Origin: Pseudomonas sivasensis
GTDB taxonomy: Bacteria > Pseudomonadota > Gammaproteobacteria > Pseudomonadales > Pseudomonadaceae
DNA length: 64,000 nt
Assembly (NCBI RefSeq): GCF_013778505.1
Contig: NZ_JAAOWU010000001.1
Span: 372,001-436,000 of the forward strand
Reading direction: 5' to 3'
Below are positions 44,621-54,234 of this stretch, one piece after another. The translations under genes were made by a program, and so were the position numbers. Each line of letters starts with the position of its first letter. Within the stretch, counting starts at the first letter, position 1. The notes below the pieces were generated by a model that worked only from the letters and a program-made list of their open reading frames with translations, did not search any database and was not told the DNA's origin.

Positions 44621-45316
44621 ATGACGACGTTACTTTTGAACATCGCGGCCCTGACACTTCTGTTCAGCCTGAATGCCCGGGCCGACGGAATGGTCCCCGA
44701 CACCTCCGTGGTGATCGTGCATGAAAGCGAGGGCGAGGCCAGTGTTTCGGTGACTAACACCGACAGCCAACTGGCCCTGCTGCACGTCACCCTCGAAAAC
44801 ATTCCGGAAGACACAGAGCCGTTGTTGGTGGTCACTCCCCCGCTGGCGCGCGTCGACCCCGGCAAATCGCAACTGGTGCGTTTCATTTTGCAGGCGCAGC
44901 AGCCGCTGATGACGCAGCGGCTCAAACGGGTGATTTTCGAAGGCATGCCCACCGGCCGAGCCGCCACCAAAGCAGGGCATGCCCGCGTCGGCGTGACCGT
45001 GCGTCAGAACCTGCCGGTGATCATTCATCCCGAAGGGCTGGCGCCCAATCGCACGCCCTGGACCGGTTTGACCTGGGCCCTTGAGAACAACCAATTGCAG
45101 GTCAGTAATGACACGCCGTATGTGGTGCGACTGGCCCAGGAACTGAGCCTGCTTCCGGGTAACGGCAAGGCGATGCTGCCGCGCACCTACGTGTTGCCGG
45201 GCGAGCGATTGCGTGTACCGGTAACCGGCACCGGCGCCCAAACTGTCCGGCTGCAACCGGCCACCCTCTATGGCTTCGCGGTGGCCGCCTACGAAGCCCC
45301 TATCACCGTGCTCTAA
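44621..45316 (+). CDS. PapD-like periplasmic chaperone
   Basis: A 231-residue periplasmic chaperone. Signal peptide to ARA; then two immunoglobulin-like domains. Domain 1 shows SVVIVHESEGEASVSVTNTDS, PLLVVTPPLARVDPGKSQLVRFI with the G1-strand region and the conserved Lys, and LKRVIFEGMP. Domain 2 starts after RQNLPVIIHP. It should hold each DUF1120 subunit by completing its fold before delivery to the usher. It lies just before the usher gene. Confidence 0.9.
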   Translation: MTTLLLNIAALTLLFSLNARADGMVPDTSVVIVHESEGEASVSVTNTDSQLALLHVTLENIPEDTEPLLVVTPPLARVDPGKSQLVRFILQAQQPLMTQRLKRVIFEGMPTGRAATKAGHARVGVTVRQNLPVIIHPEGLAPNRTPWTGLTWALENNQLQVSNDTPYVVRLAQELSLLPGNGKAMLPRTYVLPGERLRVPVTGTGAQTVRLQPATLYGFAVAAYEAPITVL

Positions 45317-45399
45317 CGAAAAAAACAGACGCTCGCGCCTGTAAATACGAAGTGACGGCGCAATGACCGTCACCGCGACGCACAGACGTCCAACACTTA

Positions 45400-47847
45400 A
45401 TGCCTTTGGTGAAAACAGTCGTGAATGATCGTGACGGCAAAGCCGTGCCCGCCGCACCCACCCACCTTGCCCTGCCGGCGTGGCTGTTAACTTGCGCCCT
45501 GCTCCCTGAAGTGACCTGGGCCGATGCCGATTCCGGTTTCGATTCCAAGACCCTGAGCCAGCGCGGCATTGATCCGCAACTGGCCAGCCTGCTGCTGGAA
45601 GCTCCGCGCTTTACCGCTGGCAAACACGCGGTGACGCTGCGGGTCAACGGCCAAAACCGTGGTCGTCTGCAAGCCCGTTTCGATCAACAGGGTGCCCTGT
45701 GTTTCGACCGCACGTTACTGGACGCCGCCAACCTGGTGATCCCGGACGACAGCGGCAAATGCCACGACTTTCTCGCCCAATTTCCCCAGAGCCTGATCGA
45801 ACCCGACCCGGCCACCCTGACGGTGTCGCTGGTGGTGCCGACCGAGGCCCTGCGACCGCTGAAACAGGATGTCTCGGGGTATCAAGCCGGCGGCATCGCG
45901 GCCTTGCTCAACTATGACCTGAGCGGTTTCTACAATCAGTTGGGCGATGACACCAACCGCTTCGGCTCGGCCAATACCGAAGTTGGCTTCAACGCCGGCG
46001 ACTGGATCGTGCGCAGCCGCCAGGTGCAGACCTGGCAGGACGGCCTGTCGCGCAGTACCCACCTGGAAGCCTACGCCCAGCGCACCTTCGCCCAGCATCA
46101 GGCGGTGCTGCAAGCCGGGCAGATCAGCCTCTACAACCCGGTGCTGTCCGGGGCGCAGATCAATGGCGTGCAGGTGTTCACCGAGCAGGCACTGCTGGAC
46201 CAGGAGCAAGGTGCGACCATCGAGGGCATCGCCAACAGCCCGGCGCAGGTCGAAGTGCGGCAGAACGGCGCGTTAATCCACTCAACGGTAGTCCCCGCCG
46301 GCCCGTTCGCCTTGCGCGATGTGCGGCGCTTGAACACCCGCTCGGACGTCGAAGTGACTGTTCGGGAAAGCACCGGCGAGGAGCGCCGTTTTACCGTGCC
46401 GGCAGCGATGCTTGGCCTGGGCCTGCCGGCAGCCGGTTATTCGGTGGGCGCAGGTCGCGTACGCAATATAGGAGACGCCAAAGGCGATGACCCCTGGGTT
46501 GTCAGCGCCGGCTGGAACGGCGCCGTGCACCCGCAAGTCTCGGTGGGCGGCGGCCTGCTCGCGGCCAGCGAATATCGCGGCGTGGGCGCAAGCCTGGCCT
46601 GGCTGCCAGGGCTCGACAGCCAAGTGCAACTGGCCAGCCAGTTCTCCGATGCGCAGTCCCACGACAAGGCCCAAGGCATGCAGACCGACCTCGCATGGTC
46701 CCAGCGCCTGGGTGAGCAATGGTCATTCAGCGCGGCCAACTCCTGGCGCACGCCGGGCTATCGCGATCTGGAAGAAACCACTTACGACACCCAACCCGAC
46801 CACTATCGCCGCTCACGTTACCGCGACCAGCAAAGCGTCACACTCGGCTGGTCGCACCCATCGCTAGGGGCGTTCAGCGCCGGGGTGTCGCGCTCCAGCA
46901 ATTTTGACGACGAGACCAGCAGCCGTGCCCTGGCCTCGTGGGGCACCAGTGTGGGCGGCGTATCGCTGTCCGCCAGCGCCGAATGGCAGATGGGCGGTCG
47001 CCAACAGCAGGACAACGCGGTGTACCTGAACCTCAGCCTGCCCCTCGGCGAGCGTCGCCGGGGCCGCGCGTGGGTGCGCAATTCGGGAGGCGAGCATCGC
47101 TCGGGAGTCGGGCTCAACGAGCAGATCGACGATCAACTCAGCTACCGCGTCAGCGCCGAATACGACACCCGCGACCGCCAGGTCGAGACCACCGTCGGCG
47201 TGTCCACCCTGCCCCGCTACAGCCAGTTGGACCTGAGCTACAGCCGCAGCGACAGTGAACGTTCAAGCTACCAAGGCGGCGCTCGCGGCGCCGTGGTGGC
47301 CCATGGCAGCGGTCTGACCTTCTCGCCGTATCCCGTGCGCGACACGTTCGCACTGGTGTCTGTGGGCGACATGAGCGGCATCAAACTCAGCACCCCCAGC
47401 GGCCCGGTCTGGACCGACTGGCAGGGGCAAGCGGTGGTGTCCCAGGTCAACGCCTATGGCCGCAGTCCGGTCGAAGTGCAGACCCGTTCGCTACCGCGCA
47501 ATGCCGACATCAACAACGGCCTGGCGATGATTTCGGCCGGGCGCGGTGCGGTGGATCGCGTCGAGTTCGGCGTGGCGCTCACCCGTCGGTTGCTGCTCAC
47601 CGCACGCACTGATCAGGGCCAACCGCTGCCGCGCGGCGCGGTGGTAAGCACGGCCGAGGGCGAGTTCATCACCCTGGTCCAGGATGGAAGCCAGGTGTTC
47701 CTGCCCAACGTGCTGGAGCACACCACGCTGTGGGTCAGCAACGCCGACATCGGGCGCTGTGAACTGCGCTTCGACCTGCCGACCAAGCCCGACCCCACGG
47801 TGTATTTCGAAACCGCCGACGCCCGCTGCCATACCCCTGGAGAATGA
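45400..47847 (+). CDS. Outer-membrane usher protein
   Basis: An 815-residue FimD/PapC-type usher. After the signal (LLPEVTWA), the N-terminal chaperone-binding region has FDSKTLSQRGIDPQLASLL. The barrel and plug follow, with VQVFTEQALLDQEQGATIEGIANSPAQVEVRQ (plug), GPFALRDVRRLNTRSDVEVTV, and the AGYSVGAGRVR segment. The C-terminal domains end NADIGRCELRFDLPTK with a Cys pair (CELRF...ARCHT). It forms the secretion pore for the pilus. Length is at the short end of the family. Start ATG 45400; no ribosome site is seen close to it, and GTG 45421 is an alternative. Confidence 0.92.
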   Translation: MPLVKTVVNDRDGKAVPAAPTHLALPAWLLTCALLPEVTWADADSGFDSKTLSQRGIDPQLASLLLEAPRFTAGKHAVTLRVNGQNRGRLQARFDQQGALCFDRTLLDAANLVIPDDSGKCHDFLAQFPQSLIEPDPATLTVSLVVPTEALRPLKQDVSGYQAGGIAALLNYDLSGFYNQLGDDTNRFGSANTEVGFNAGDWIVRSRQVQTWQDGLSRSTHLEAYAQRTFAQHQAVLQAGQISLYNPVLSGAQINGVQVFTEQALLDQEQGATIEGIANSPAQVEVRQNGALIHSTVVPAGPFALRDVRRLNTRSDVEVTVRESTGEERRFTVPAAMLGLGLPAAGYSVGAGRVRNIGDAKGDDPWVVSAGWNGAVHPQVSVGGGLLAASEYRGVGASLAWLPGLDSQVQLASQFSDAQSHDKAQGMQTDLAWSQRLGEQWSFSAANSWRTPGYRDLEETTYDTQPDHYRRSRYRDQQSVTLGWSHPSLGAFSAGVSRSSNFDDETSSRALASWGTSVGGVSLSASAEWQMGGRQQQDNAVYLNLSLPLGERRRGRAWVRNSGGEHRSGVGLNEQIDDQLSYRVSAEYDTRDRQVETTVGVSTLPRYSQLDLSYSRSDSERSSYQGGARGAVVAHGSGLTFSPYPVRDTFALVSVGDMSGIKLSTPSGPVWTDWQGQAVVSQVNAYGRSPVEVQTRSLPRNADINNGLAMISAGRGAVDRVEFGVALTRRLLLTARTDQGQPLPRGAVVSTAEGEFITLVQDGSQVFLPNVLEHTTLWVSNADIGRCELRFDLPTKPDPTVYFETADARCHTPGE

Positions 47848-47850
47848 CCG

Positions 47851-48969
47851 ATGCCCATCCTGAGAGTTGCCTGCCTGCTGCTGATAGTGTCCAACTGCGC
47901 CTTGGCCGCGGATGAATGCCAGTTAAACCTCAGCGAGGCGCGCCTGGATTTCGGCTCGATGAACCGCGCCGCGCAGCACGACAGCGCCCCCCAGCGTCTA
48001 CTCGGCGAGCGCCGTCTGAGCCTGACACTCAACTGCGCGCAACCCGGCGACATGAGCCTGTTCTATCGCGCTGTCGCCGCAAGTGCCGAGCGCCTGCAAT
48101 TCACCGAGCACGGCAGCTACGCCATACAGGTCAGCGACGGAATGCTGGATGGCCAGGCGGTCAACCTAGGGTTGCTGCCCGCCAACGGTCAGCCGCCCGT
48201 GGCCACCGGCGCCGCACTCGGCTGGCGGCCGGGGCACGGGATCGCCCCGATGCTCAACGGCACACCGCTGACCGGCAAGCATTTCACGCTGCAACTGAGC
48301 GTGAGCGCCTGGGCCGATGCTGCCGCCACACGCGTGCGGGACGCGACCACTTGGGAAGTGACCGGCCGCGTCTCCCACCCGCAAAGCGAGCGAGAGCTGA
48401 CCCTGCAAGCGCACTTCGCCCCTGTGGCGTGCGTGCCGCTATTGTCCAATGGCGGGCTGGTGAATTATGGCAGGCTGCTGGCCAAGGACTTGAGCGCCAC
48501 CAGTGAAACGCCGCTGCCCACGCGGACCTTGCAGTTTTCCGTGAGCTGCGACGCCGCCACGCCCTTCGCCCTGAAGATGCATGACAACCGCAACGGTTCC
48601 GCCACCGGCGGCACCGATGAAACTGCCTACGGCCTGGACGTGGACTACAGCCACAACAAGATCGGGCGCTACTACGTGAACATCGACCCGGCCGAGTTCA
48701 GCGCTGATGCCCTCGGCCCGCTGTATCGCACCGACTCCACCAGTGGCGGGGCGGCGTGGAGCAGCTCCAGCCCGCGCCAAATCCCCATCGCCGCCAACAG
48801 CCTAATGGGCTTTACCGACCGCACCGCCAGCACGTTGGGGCCGGTGCCGATCCAGAACCTCTCCGGCACGCTGCGCATCAAGGCCTACCTGGCGCCGATG
48901 GAGTCGCTGGACTTGCGAAACATGGTGCACATCAACGGCGCCGGCACCCTCGAAATCATTTACCTGTAA
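47851..48969 (+). CDS. Two-domain DUF1120 protein, probable tip adhesin
   Basis: A 372-residue protein with signal peptide (NCALA). Its N-terminal domain (residues 20-185) starts directly ADECQLNLSEARLDFG with no alternating donor strand. It contains Cys at ECQ and LNCAQP and is unlike DUF1120. From about 190 a DUF1120 domain follows (VACVPLLSNGGLVNYGRLL; CDAATPF; DNRNGSATGGTDETAYGLDV), ending INGAGTLEIIYL. A receptor-like domain in front of a single pilin domain without a free N-terminal strand is the plan of tip adhesins. Only 3 bases separate it from the usher stop. Ligand unknown. Confidence 0.78.
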   Translation: MPILRVACLLLIVSNCALAADECQLNLSEARLDFGSMNRAAQHDSAPQRLLGERRLSLTLNCAQPGDMSLFYRAVAASAERLQFTEHGSYAIQVSDGMLDGQAVNLGLLPANGQPPVATGAALGWRPGHGIAPMLNGTPLTGKHFTLQLSVSAWADAAATRVRDATTWEVTGRVSHPQSERELTLQAHFAPVACVPLLSNGGLVNYGRLLAKDLSATSETPLPTRTLQFSVSCDAATPFALKMHDNRNGSATGGTDETAYGLDVDYSHNKIGRYYVNIDPAEFSADALGPLYRTDSTSGGAAWSSSSPRQIPIAANSLMGFTDRTASTLGPVPIQNLSGTLRIKAYLAPMESLDLRNMVHINGAGTLEIIYL

Positions 48970-48986
48970 CCCAAGGGATCAGCCTC

Positions 48987-49634
48987 ATGAAAACGCACAA
49001 CATCGCCCTTCTTTCCCTGCTGCTGGCCGCAGGGACCGCCGCTCAGGCGGCCTCGCAGGTGGATCTGGCGGTCACAGGCCGTCTCACGCCCACCGCCTGT
49101 ACGCCGCTGCTTTCCAACGGTGCAGTCATCGACTACGGCAAGATCTCCCATCAGGACCTCAACGTGGACAAGGGCACGCGTCTGCCCATCAAGCCGTTGC
49201 AAGTCAGGATTGCCTGCAACGGCGCGAACCGCTTCGCCTTGCGCATGCGGGACAATCGTGACGGTTCGGCGATGGTCAACAGCGAGATTTACTACGGCCT
49301 GGGCTTGGACCATAGCGGTAACCGCATCGGTCTGTACTCGATGGCCTTCGACCCGCGCCAGACCATCGTCGACGGCAGCACGCTGGTGTATGGCACCGAG
49401 TCCACCACCGGTGGCCTGGCCTGGCGCACTGCCAACCTCAACCCGATCAACATCGGCGCCAAGAGCTACCTTGGGTTCACGGACATCGCCGGCAGCACGG
49501 CCGGCCCTTCGGCGATTCAAGAATTGACCAGCACGGTGCAGGTCGAGACCGTGATCAACGCCACGCAAAACCTCGACCTGAGCCGCGACATCGCGCTCGA
49601 CGGCCTCGCCACGCTGGAGGTGGTGTACCTCTAG
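48987..49634 (+). CDS. DUF1120 pilin-like subunit 5
   Basis: A 215-residue DUF1120 protein with signal peptide (AAQAA) and mature start SQVDLAVTGRLTPTACTP, second Cys in IACNGAN, DNRDGSAMVNSEIYYGLGL, and end LDGLATLEVVYL. It resembles the pilin domain of the preceding tip-like protein (LLSNGAVIDYGK versus LLSNGGLVNYGR), so it may be the subunit that joins the tip to the shaft. Its stop overlaps the end of the convergent MFS gene by four bases. The open frame reaches back to 48756, but ATG 48987 gives the signal peptide. Confidence 0.85.
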   Translation: MKTHNIALLSLLLAAGTAAQAASQVDLAVTGRLTPTACTPLLSNGAVIDYGKISHQDLNVDKGTRLPIKPLQVRIACNGANRFALRMRDNRDGSAMVNSEIYYGLGLDHSGNRIGLYSMAFDPRQTIVDGSTLVYGTESTTGGLAWRTANLNPINIGAKSYLGFTDIAGSTAGPSAIQELTSTVQVETVINATQNLDLSRDIALDGLATLEVVYL

Positions 49635-50896
49635 ATTTTCTCGCTGGTCACCTGCACATACCGCGCCCGCCCGGCGCCAAGGCCCGCGGCGATCGCACCG
49701 ACACCAAGCACCGCGAAGATCCAGCCAATGGCCGACCAGCCGCCGGTCCAGTCATGCACCAGGCCCACGGCCAATGGGCCGAGCGAGGCCAGGGTGTAAC
49801 CGAAGCCCTGGGCCATACTCGACAGGTTGGCCGCCACGTGGGCATCAGGGGAACGCAGCACGATCAGGGTCAACGCCAGGCTGAACGTGCCGCCCTGCCC
49901 CAGCCCAAGCAAAATCGCCCAGCCCCACAAGCCATCGAGCGGTGCATAGAGGCAACCGAACAGCCCGCCGAGGGTCAGCAGCATCACCACCACAATCGCC
50001 AGGCGCTGGTCCTTGCCCCGGGTGGCCAGCCACGGCGCGGCCAGCGAACTGACCAATTGCACAATGATCGAGCCAGACAGCGCCAACCCGGCCTCGGTGG
50101 CGCTCAGGCCACGACCGATCAGGATCGACGGCAGCCAGCCAAACACGATGTACGCCAGGGACGATTGCAGGCCCATGTACAAGGTCACCTGCCAGGCCAG
50201 TGGGTCACGCAGCAAGCCCTTGACCCGGTAAGCCACCTGATGCGCGCCCTGTTTATGCCCGACCTGGGGCAACCAGAACACGGCCGCCATCAGCGCCGGC
50301 AAGATCCAGAAGCCCAGGCCTATCGGCCAACTGTCGCCGAAGTAATGACTCAACGGCACCGTTGCGCCTGCCGCCAGCGCCGCGCCCAGGCACAGCGCCA
50401 TGGTGTACACGCCGGTCATGGCGCCGGCCTGTCGAGCGAAATCACGCTTGACGATGCCCGGCAACAACACGCCGATAATCCCAATGCTTGCGCCGGCAAT
50501 CAGGCTGCCGGCGAACAGGCCCACTTCACCGAACGAACTGCGTAGCAGGATGCCCGCCGCCAGGGTCAACAGAATTCCCAGCACCACGCGCTCGGCGCCA
50601 AAACGCCGCGCCAGGATCGGCGCCAGGGGCGCGAAGAGCCCCAGGCACAACACTGGCAAGGTGGTCAGCAGACCGGCCCTGGCGGCTGACAAGCCCAGGC
50701 TGCTGGACACTTCACCGAGCACCGGCGCCATGCTCGACAGCGCCGGACGCAGGTTCAACGCCACCAGGACCAGGCCTAGCAGCAACAACCAAGGGCGGTT
50801 CAGCGGCGCGGGCGCCTGCTGCACGATGTCGTCGTCTGCTTCGGCGTCGATCAACAGTTCTTCAAGTTCAGTCGTGCGTTTGGCTTCAAGGTTCAT
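49631..50896 (-). CDS. CynX/NimT family MFS transporter
   Basis: A 421-residue protein with 12 likely helices. The CynX/NimT signature is LVALNLRPALSSMAPVL near the start, with LLTTLPVLCLGLFAPLAPILARRFG as the first loop motif. An acidic N-terminal tail (ELEELLIDAEADDD) precedes helix 1. Family members move small anions such as cyanate or nitroimidazole-like compounds; the substrate is not known here. The start overlaps a remnant of what looks like a regulator gene on the same strand. Confidence 0.86.
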   Translation of the reverse strand: MNLEAKRTTELEELLIDAEADDDIVQQAPAPLNRPWLLLLGLVLVALNLRPALSSMAPVLGEVSSSLGLSAARAGLLTTLPVLCLGLFAPLAPILARRFGAERVVLGILLTLAAGILLRSSFGEVGLFAGSLIAGASIGIIGVLLPGIVKRDFARQAGAMTGVYTMALCLGAALAAGATVPLSHYFGDSWPIGLGFWILPALMAAVFWLPQVGHKQGAHQVAYRVKGLLRDPLAWQVTLYMGLQSSLAYIVFGWLPSILIGRGLSATEAGLALSGSIIVQLVSSLAAPWLATRGKDQRLAIVVVMLLTLGGLFGCLYAPLDGLWGWAILLGLGQGGTFSLALTLIVLRSPDAHVAANLSSMAQGFGYTLASLGPLAVGLVHDWTGGWSAIGWIFAVLGVGAIAAGLGAGRARYVQVTSEKI

Positions 50897-50972
50897 GGAT
50901 CAACTGGGCGCCGAGGATGGCGTAGAAGGAGTGGTACAACTCGCTCAAGGCGGGGTTGCGCGCTTCGTCCAA
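50886..50972 (-). pseudogene. Probable 3' remnant of a GntR/FadR-type regulator gene
   Basis: About 28 codons (DEARNPALSELYHSFYAILG then AQLIHEP and stop) in the frame upstream of the MFS gene look like the C-terminal helix of a FadR-type regulator. The stop overlaps the MFS start (ATGAACCTTGA). Further upstream the frame carries TGA and TAG and no more homology is visible. The gene therefore seems deleted except for its end. Recognition rests on a short stretch only. Confidence 0.4.
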
Positions 50973-51044
50973 TCATTGGATGAATTTGCCCACAGGCTAT
51001 TCGGAGTTTCCTACGAGGGCAAGGCAACGGTTTTTTTGAACAGG

Positions 51045-51075
51045 CAAAAATAAACCCGGCGCCAGGCCGGGTTTA
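51045..51075 (-). terminator. Terminator after aapP
   Basis: Arms AAACCCGGC and GCCGGGTTT pair around a 5-base loop. On the minus strand the hairpin is followed by TATTTTTGCC. It lies 22 bases beyond the aapP stop. Confidence 0.85.
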
Positions 51076-51096
51076 TGGTTAAGCGTCACCTGTCGA

Positions 51097-51861
51097 TCAA
51101 TGCAGAATCTGGCTCAAGAACAACTTGGTCCGATCGTTCTGCGGGTTGTCGAAGAAGTCATTCGGCGCCGCTTGCTCAACGATTTCGCCTTTGTCCATGA
51201 AGATCACGCGATTGGCCACGGTGCGGGCGAAGCCCATTTCGTGGGTTACGCACAACATGGTCATGCCGTCTTCAGCCAGGCCGATCATGGTGTCGAGTAC
51301 TTCCTTCACCATTTCAGGGTCGAGGGCCGAGGTCGGTTCGTCGAACAGCATGATTTTCGGCTTCATGCACAGCGCACGGGCAATCGCCACACGCTGTTGC
51401 TGGCCGCCGGACAGTTGCCCCGGAAACTTGTGGGCCTGCTCCGGAATGCGCACGCGCTCCAAGTAGTGCATGGCGATTTCTTCGGCCTTGCGCTTAGGCA
51501 TCTTGCGCACCCACATCGGCGCCAGCGTGCAGTTCTGCAGGATGGTCAGGTGCGGGAACAGGTTGAAGTGCTGGAACACCATGCCGACTTCACGGCGGAT
51601 CGCTTCGATCTGCTTGAGGTCGTTGGTCAGTTCCACGCCATCGACCACGATGCGGCCTTGCTGGTGCTCTTCCAGACGGTTGAGGCAGCGGATGGTGGTG
51701 GACTTGCCCGAACCCGACGGGCCGCACAGCACGATACGCTCGCCCTGCTTGACGTTGAGGTTGATGTCTTTCAACACGTGGAACTGGCCGTACCACTTGT
51801 TGACGCCCTGCATCTGGATAATGCCTTCAGGGCTCACAGGCTGTTTGATTGCTTCGCTCAT
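51097..51861 (-). CDS. aapP: General L-amino acid ABC transporter, ATP-binding protein
   Basis: A 254-residue ABC ATPase. Walker A is [10 protein letters not shown]-loop [10 protein letters not shown], signature [15 protein letters not shown], Walker B IMLFDEP followed by TSALD, and H-loop VTHEMGFA. It powers uptake of polar amino acids with AapQ and AapM in the inner membrane. AGGAG stands before the ATG; it starts 11 bases after aapM and ends the operon. Confidence 0.95.
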   Translation of the reverse strand: MSEAIKQPVSPEGIIQMQGVNKWYGQFHVLKDINLNVKQGERIVLCGPSGSGKSTTIRCLNRLEEHQQGRIVVDGVELTNDLKQIEAIRREVGMVFQHFNLFPHLTILQNCTLAPMWVRKMPKRKAEEIAMHYLERVRIPEQAHKFPGQLSGGQQQRVAIARALCMKPKIMLFDEPTSALDPEMVKEVLDTMIGLAEDGMTMLCVTHEMGFARTVANRVIFMDKGEIVEQAAPNDFFDNPQNDRTKLFLSQILH

Positions 51862-51872
51862 AACAACAACTC

Positions 51873-52970
51873 CTAACGCTTGTGGCCTGTGTCGAGCTTG
51901 TGTTCCAAATGAATGGAATAGCGCGACATACCAAAACAGAAAATCCAGAACACCAGGGCGGCGAACACGTAGCCTTCAGTGGCCATGCCCAACCATTTCG
52001 GGTCGGCGGCGGCTTGCTTGACGCTGTTGAGCAGGTCGAACAGGCCGATGATGATCACAAGGCTGGTGTCCTTGAACAACGCGATAAACGTGTTGACGAT
52101 ACCGGGGATCACCAGCTTCAAGGCTTGCGGCAGAATCACCAGGCCCATGCTGCGCCAGTAACCCAGGCCCATCGCGGCAGCCGCTTCGTACTGACCTTTA
52201 GGAATCGCCTGCAAACCACCACGCACCACTTCGGCCACATAGGCCGACTGGAACAGGATCACGCCGATCAACGCCCGCAGCAGCTTGTCGATGCCCATCC
52301 CTTCAGGCAGGAACAGCGGCAGCATCACCGAGGACATGAACAGCACGGTGATCAACGGCACGCCGCGCCAGAACTCGATGAACGTCACGCAGATCACACG
52401 AATTGCCGGCATGTTCGAACGCCGTCCCAGCGCCAGCACGATGCCCAGAGGCAAGGCGCCGGCGATACCGACGGTGGCGATCACCAGGGTCAGCATCAGG
52501 CCGCCCCATTGGCTGGTCGCCACGTTGGTCAGGCCGAAGATCCCGCCGTGCAACAGGAAGAACGCAATGATCGGGTACAGCACCAGAAAGCTCAGGCCGT
52601 AGATCGCCTTGCGTTGGAAACGCGAGATGAACAACGGTGCCACGCCAACGATGGCCAGCCACACGGTCAGGTCTACACGCCAGCGCAGGTCGCCGGGGTA
52701 GTAGCCGTACATGAACTGCCCAAAGCGCTGTTGGATGAACACCCAGCAGGCGCCTTCTTTCGTGCAATCGGCGCGGGTCGTCCCAACCCAGTTGGCGTCG
52801 AGGATGGCCCAGTGCAGGATCGGCGGCACCACCAGGTAGATCAGGTAGAACGCCAACAGCGTCAGCAGGGTGTTGAGCCAACTGGAAAACAAGTTGGCGC
52901 GCATCCATGCCACCGGCCCGAAGACTTTGCTCGGCGGCGGCATATCAGGTTTGAAAGTATGCGTACTCAT
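51873..52970 (-). CDS. aapM: General L-amino acid ABC transporter, permease AapM
   Basis: A 365-residue permease with about eight membrane segments. The C-terminal HisM-type module has [21 protein letters not shown] and the EAA loop [26 protein letters not shown]. The N-terminal 130 residues are an extension usual for AapM. It is paired with AapQ. The gene starts 10 bases after the aapQ stop. Confidence 0.94.
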   Translation of the reverse strand: MSTHTFKPDMPPPSKVFGPVAWMRANLFSSWLNTLLTLLAFYLIYLVVPPILHWAILDANWVGTTRADCTKEGACWVFIQQRFGQFMYGYYPGDLRWRVDLTVWLAIVGVAPLFISRFQRKAIYGLSFLVLYPIIAFFLLHGGIFGLTNVATSQWGGLMLTLVIATVGIAGALPLGIVLALGRRSNMPAIRVICVTFIEFWRGVPLITVLFMSSVMLPLFLPEGMGIDKLLRALIGVILFQSAYVAEVVRGGLQAIPKGQYEAAAAMGLGYWRSMGLVILPQALKLVIPGIVNTFIALFKDTSLVIIIGLFDLLNSVKQAAADPKWLGMATEGYVFAALVFWIFCFGMSRYSIHLEHKLDTGHKR

Positions 52971-52980
52971 GGGCGTTTCC

Positions 52981-54162
52981 TCACCGCTCGATCAGCGCAA
53001 TGCGCTTGTTGTACCAGTTCATCAGCAGGGAAATGCTGATGCTGATCGCCAGGTACACGCTCATGGTGATGGCAATGACTTCGATGGCCTGGCCGGTCTG
53101 GTTGAGCACCGTGCCGGCAAACAGCGAAACCATTTCCGGGTAACCGATACCGGCGGCCAACGACGAGTTTTTCGCCAGGTTCAGGTATTGGCTGGTCAGC
53201 GGCGGAATGATCACTCGCAGGGCTTGCGGGATGATGACCTTGCGCAGCGTCGGCCCAGGGCGCAGGCCCAGGGAGCGCGCAGCTTCGGTCTGGCCGTGGC
53301 TGACGGACTTGATGCCCGAACGCACGATCTCGGCGATAAACGCTGCCGTGTACACGGTAAGCGCCAGGGTCAGCGCCAGCAGTTCAGGGATCAGCACCCA
53401 GCCGCCGACAAAGTTGAAACCTTGCAGCGTGGGCATTTCCCAGTGCAGCGGTGCACCGAAGATCAGGGCGCACAACGCCGGGATCACGAAAAACAGCGCC
53501 AGGCCCGCCCAGAATTTGTGGAACGGAACGCCGGTGGCTTCAAAGCGTTTGTTGGCCCAACGCGCCATCGCCACGATTGCCACGATCGCCACCACCACAC
53601 TGACCACAAACGGCCAGAACCCATCAGCGGCAAGCGCTGCCGGCATATTCAGGCCACGGCTGCTGACAAAGAAGGTGTCGCCGAAGTTATGGCTGTTACG
53701 CGGCCCCGGCATGGTCAGGAACACCGCGAAGTACCAGAACAGGATTTGCAGCAGCGGCGGAATGTTGCGGAACACTTCCACATACACGGTCGCCAGCTTG
53801 TTGATCATCCAGTTCGGCGACAGACGCGCCACGCCAATGATGAAACCGAGCAAGGTCGCCAGGACCACGCCGATCACGGTCACCAGCAAGGTATTGAGCA
53901 AGCCGATTACAAAGACGCGGGCATAGCTGTCCGATTCGGTGTAGTCGATCAAATGCTGCGCGATGCCGAACCCGGCACTGCGCTCAAGAAAGTCGAAACC
54001 CGAGGTAATGCCTCGGTGCTGAAGGTTGGTCTGGGTATTGTCGAAGAGGTACCAGCCCAGCGAGATCACCGCCACAATCGTGATGATCTGGAAGAGCCAC
54101 GCACGCACTTTGGGATCGCTGAAGCTGAGCTTCTGCTTTGGTGCGCCGATTTGATTTTGCAT
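52981..54162 (-). CDS. aapQ: General L-amino acid ABC transporter, permease AapQ
   Basis: A 393-residue permease. VEVFRNIPPLLQILFWYF and the EAA loop GQTEAARSLGLRPGPTLRKVIIPQALR are the HisM-type features. The large insertion between helices, including SRGLNMPAALA, is typical of AapQ. The gap after aapJ is 72 bases and holds a hairpin that may lower expression relative to the binding protein. Confidence 0.94.
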   Translation of the reverse strand: MQNQIGAPKQKLSFSDPKVRAWLFQIITIVAVISLGWYLFDNTQTNLQHRGITSGFDFLERSAGFGIAQHLIDYTESDSYARVFVIGLLNTLLVTVIGVVLATLLGFIIGVARLSPNWMINKLATVYVEVFRNIPPLLQILFWYFAVFLTMPGPRNSHNFGDTFFVSSRGLNMPAALAADGFWPFVVSVVVAIVAIVAMARWANKRFEATGVPFHKFWAGLALFFVIPALCALIFGAPLHWEMPTLQGFNFVGGWVLIPELLALTLALTVYTAAFIAEIVRSGIKSVSHGQTEAARSLGLRPGPTLRKVIIPQALRVIIPPLTSQYLNLAKNSSLAAGIGYPEMVSLFAGTVLNQTGQAIEVIAITMSVYLAISISISLLMNWYNKRIALIER

Positions 54163-54192
54163 GAAGTGCCCCGGAAAGAATGGAACAGAACA

Positions 54193-54219
54193 TCACCCGG
54201 CGGTTGGCCCACCGGGTGA
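54193..54219 (-). terminator. Intercistronic hairpin between aapJ and aapQ
   Basis: TCACCCGG and CCGGGTGA pair across an 11-base loop without a following T run on the minus strand. Such a stem can protect upstream aapJ mRNA and give partial termination, matching the higher need for the binding protein. Confidence 0.55.
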
Positions 54220-54234
54220 CAGAACCATCAGCGA

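Noticed and set aside
51882..54219. Two plus-strand frames of 385 and 449 codons opposite aapM and aapQ
   Set aside because: They mirror the permease genes; extreme His/Gln/Arg content and no recognisable domain.
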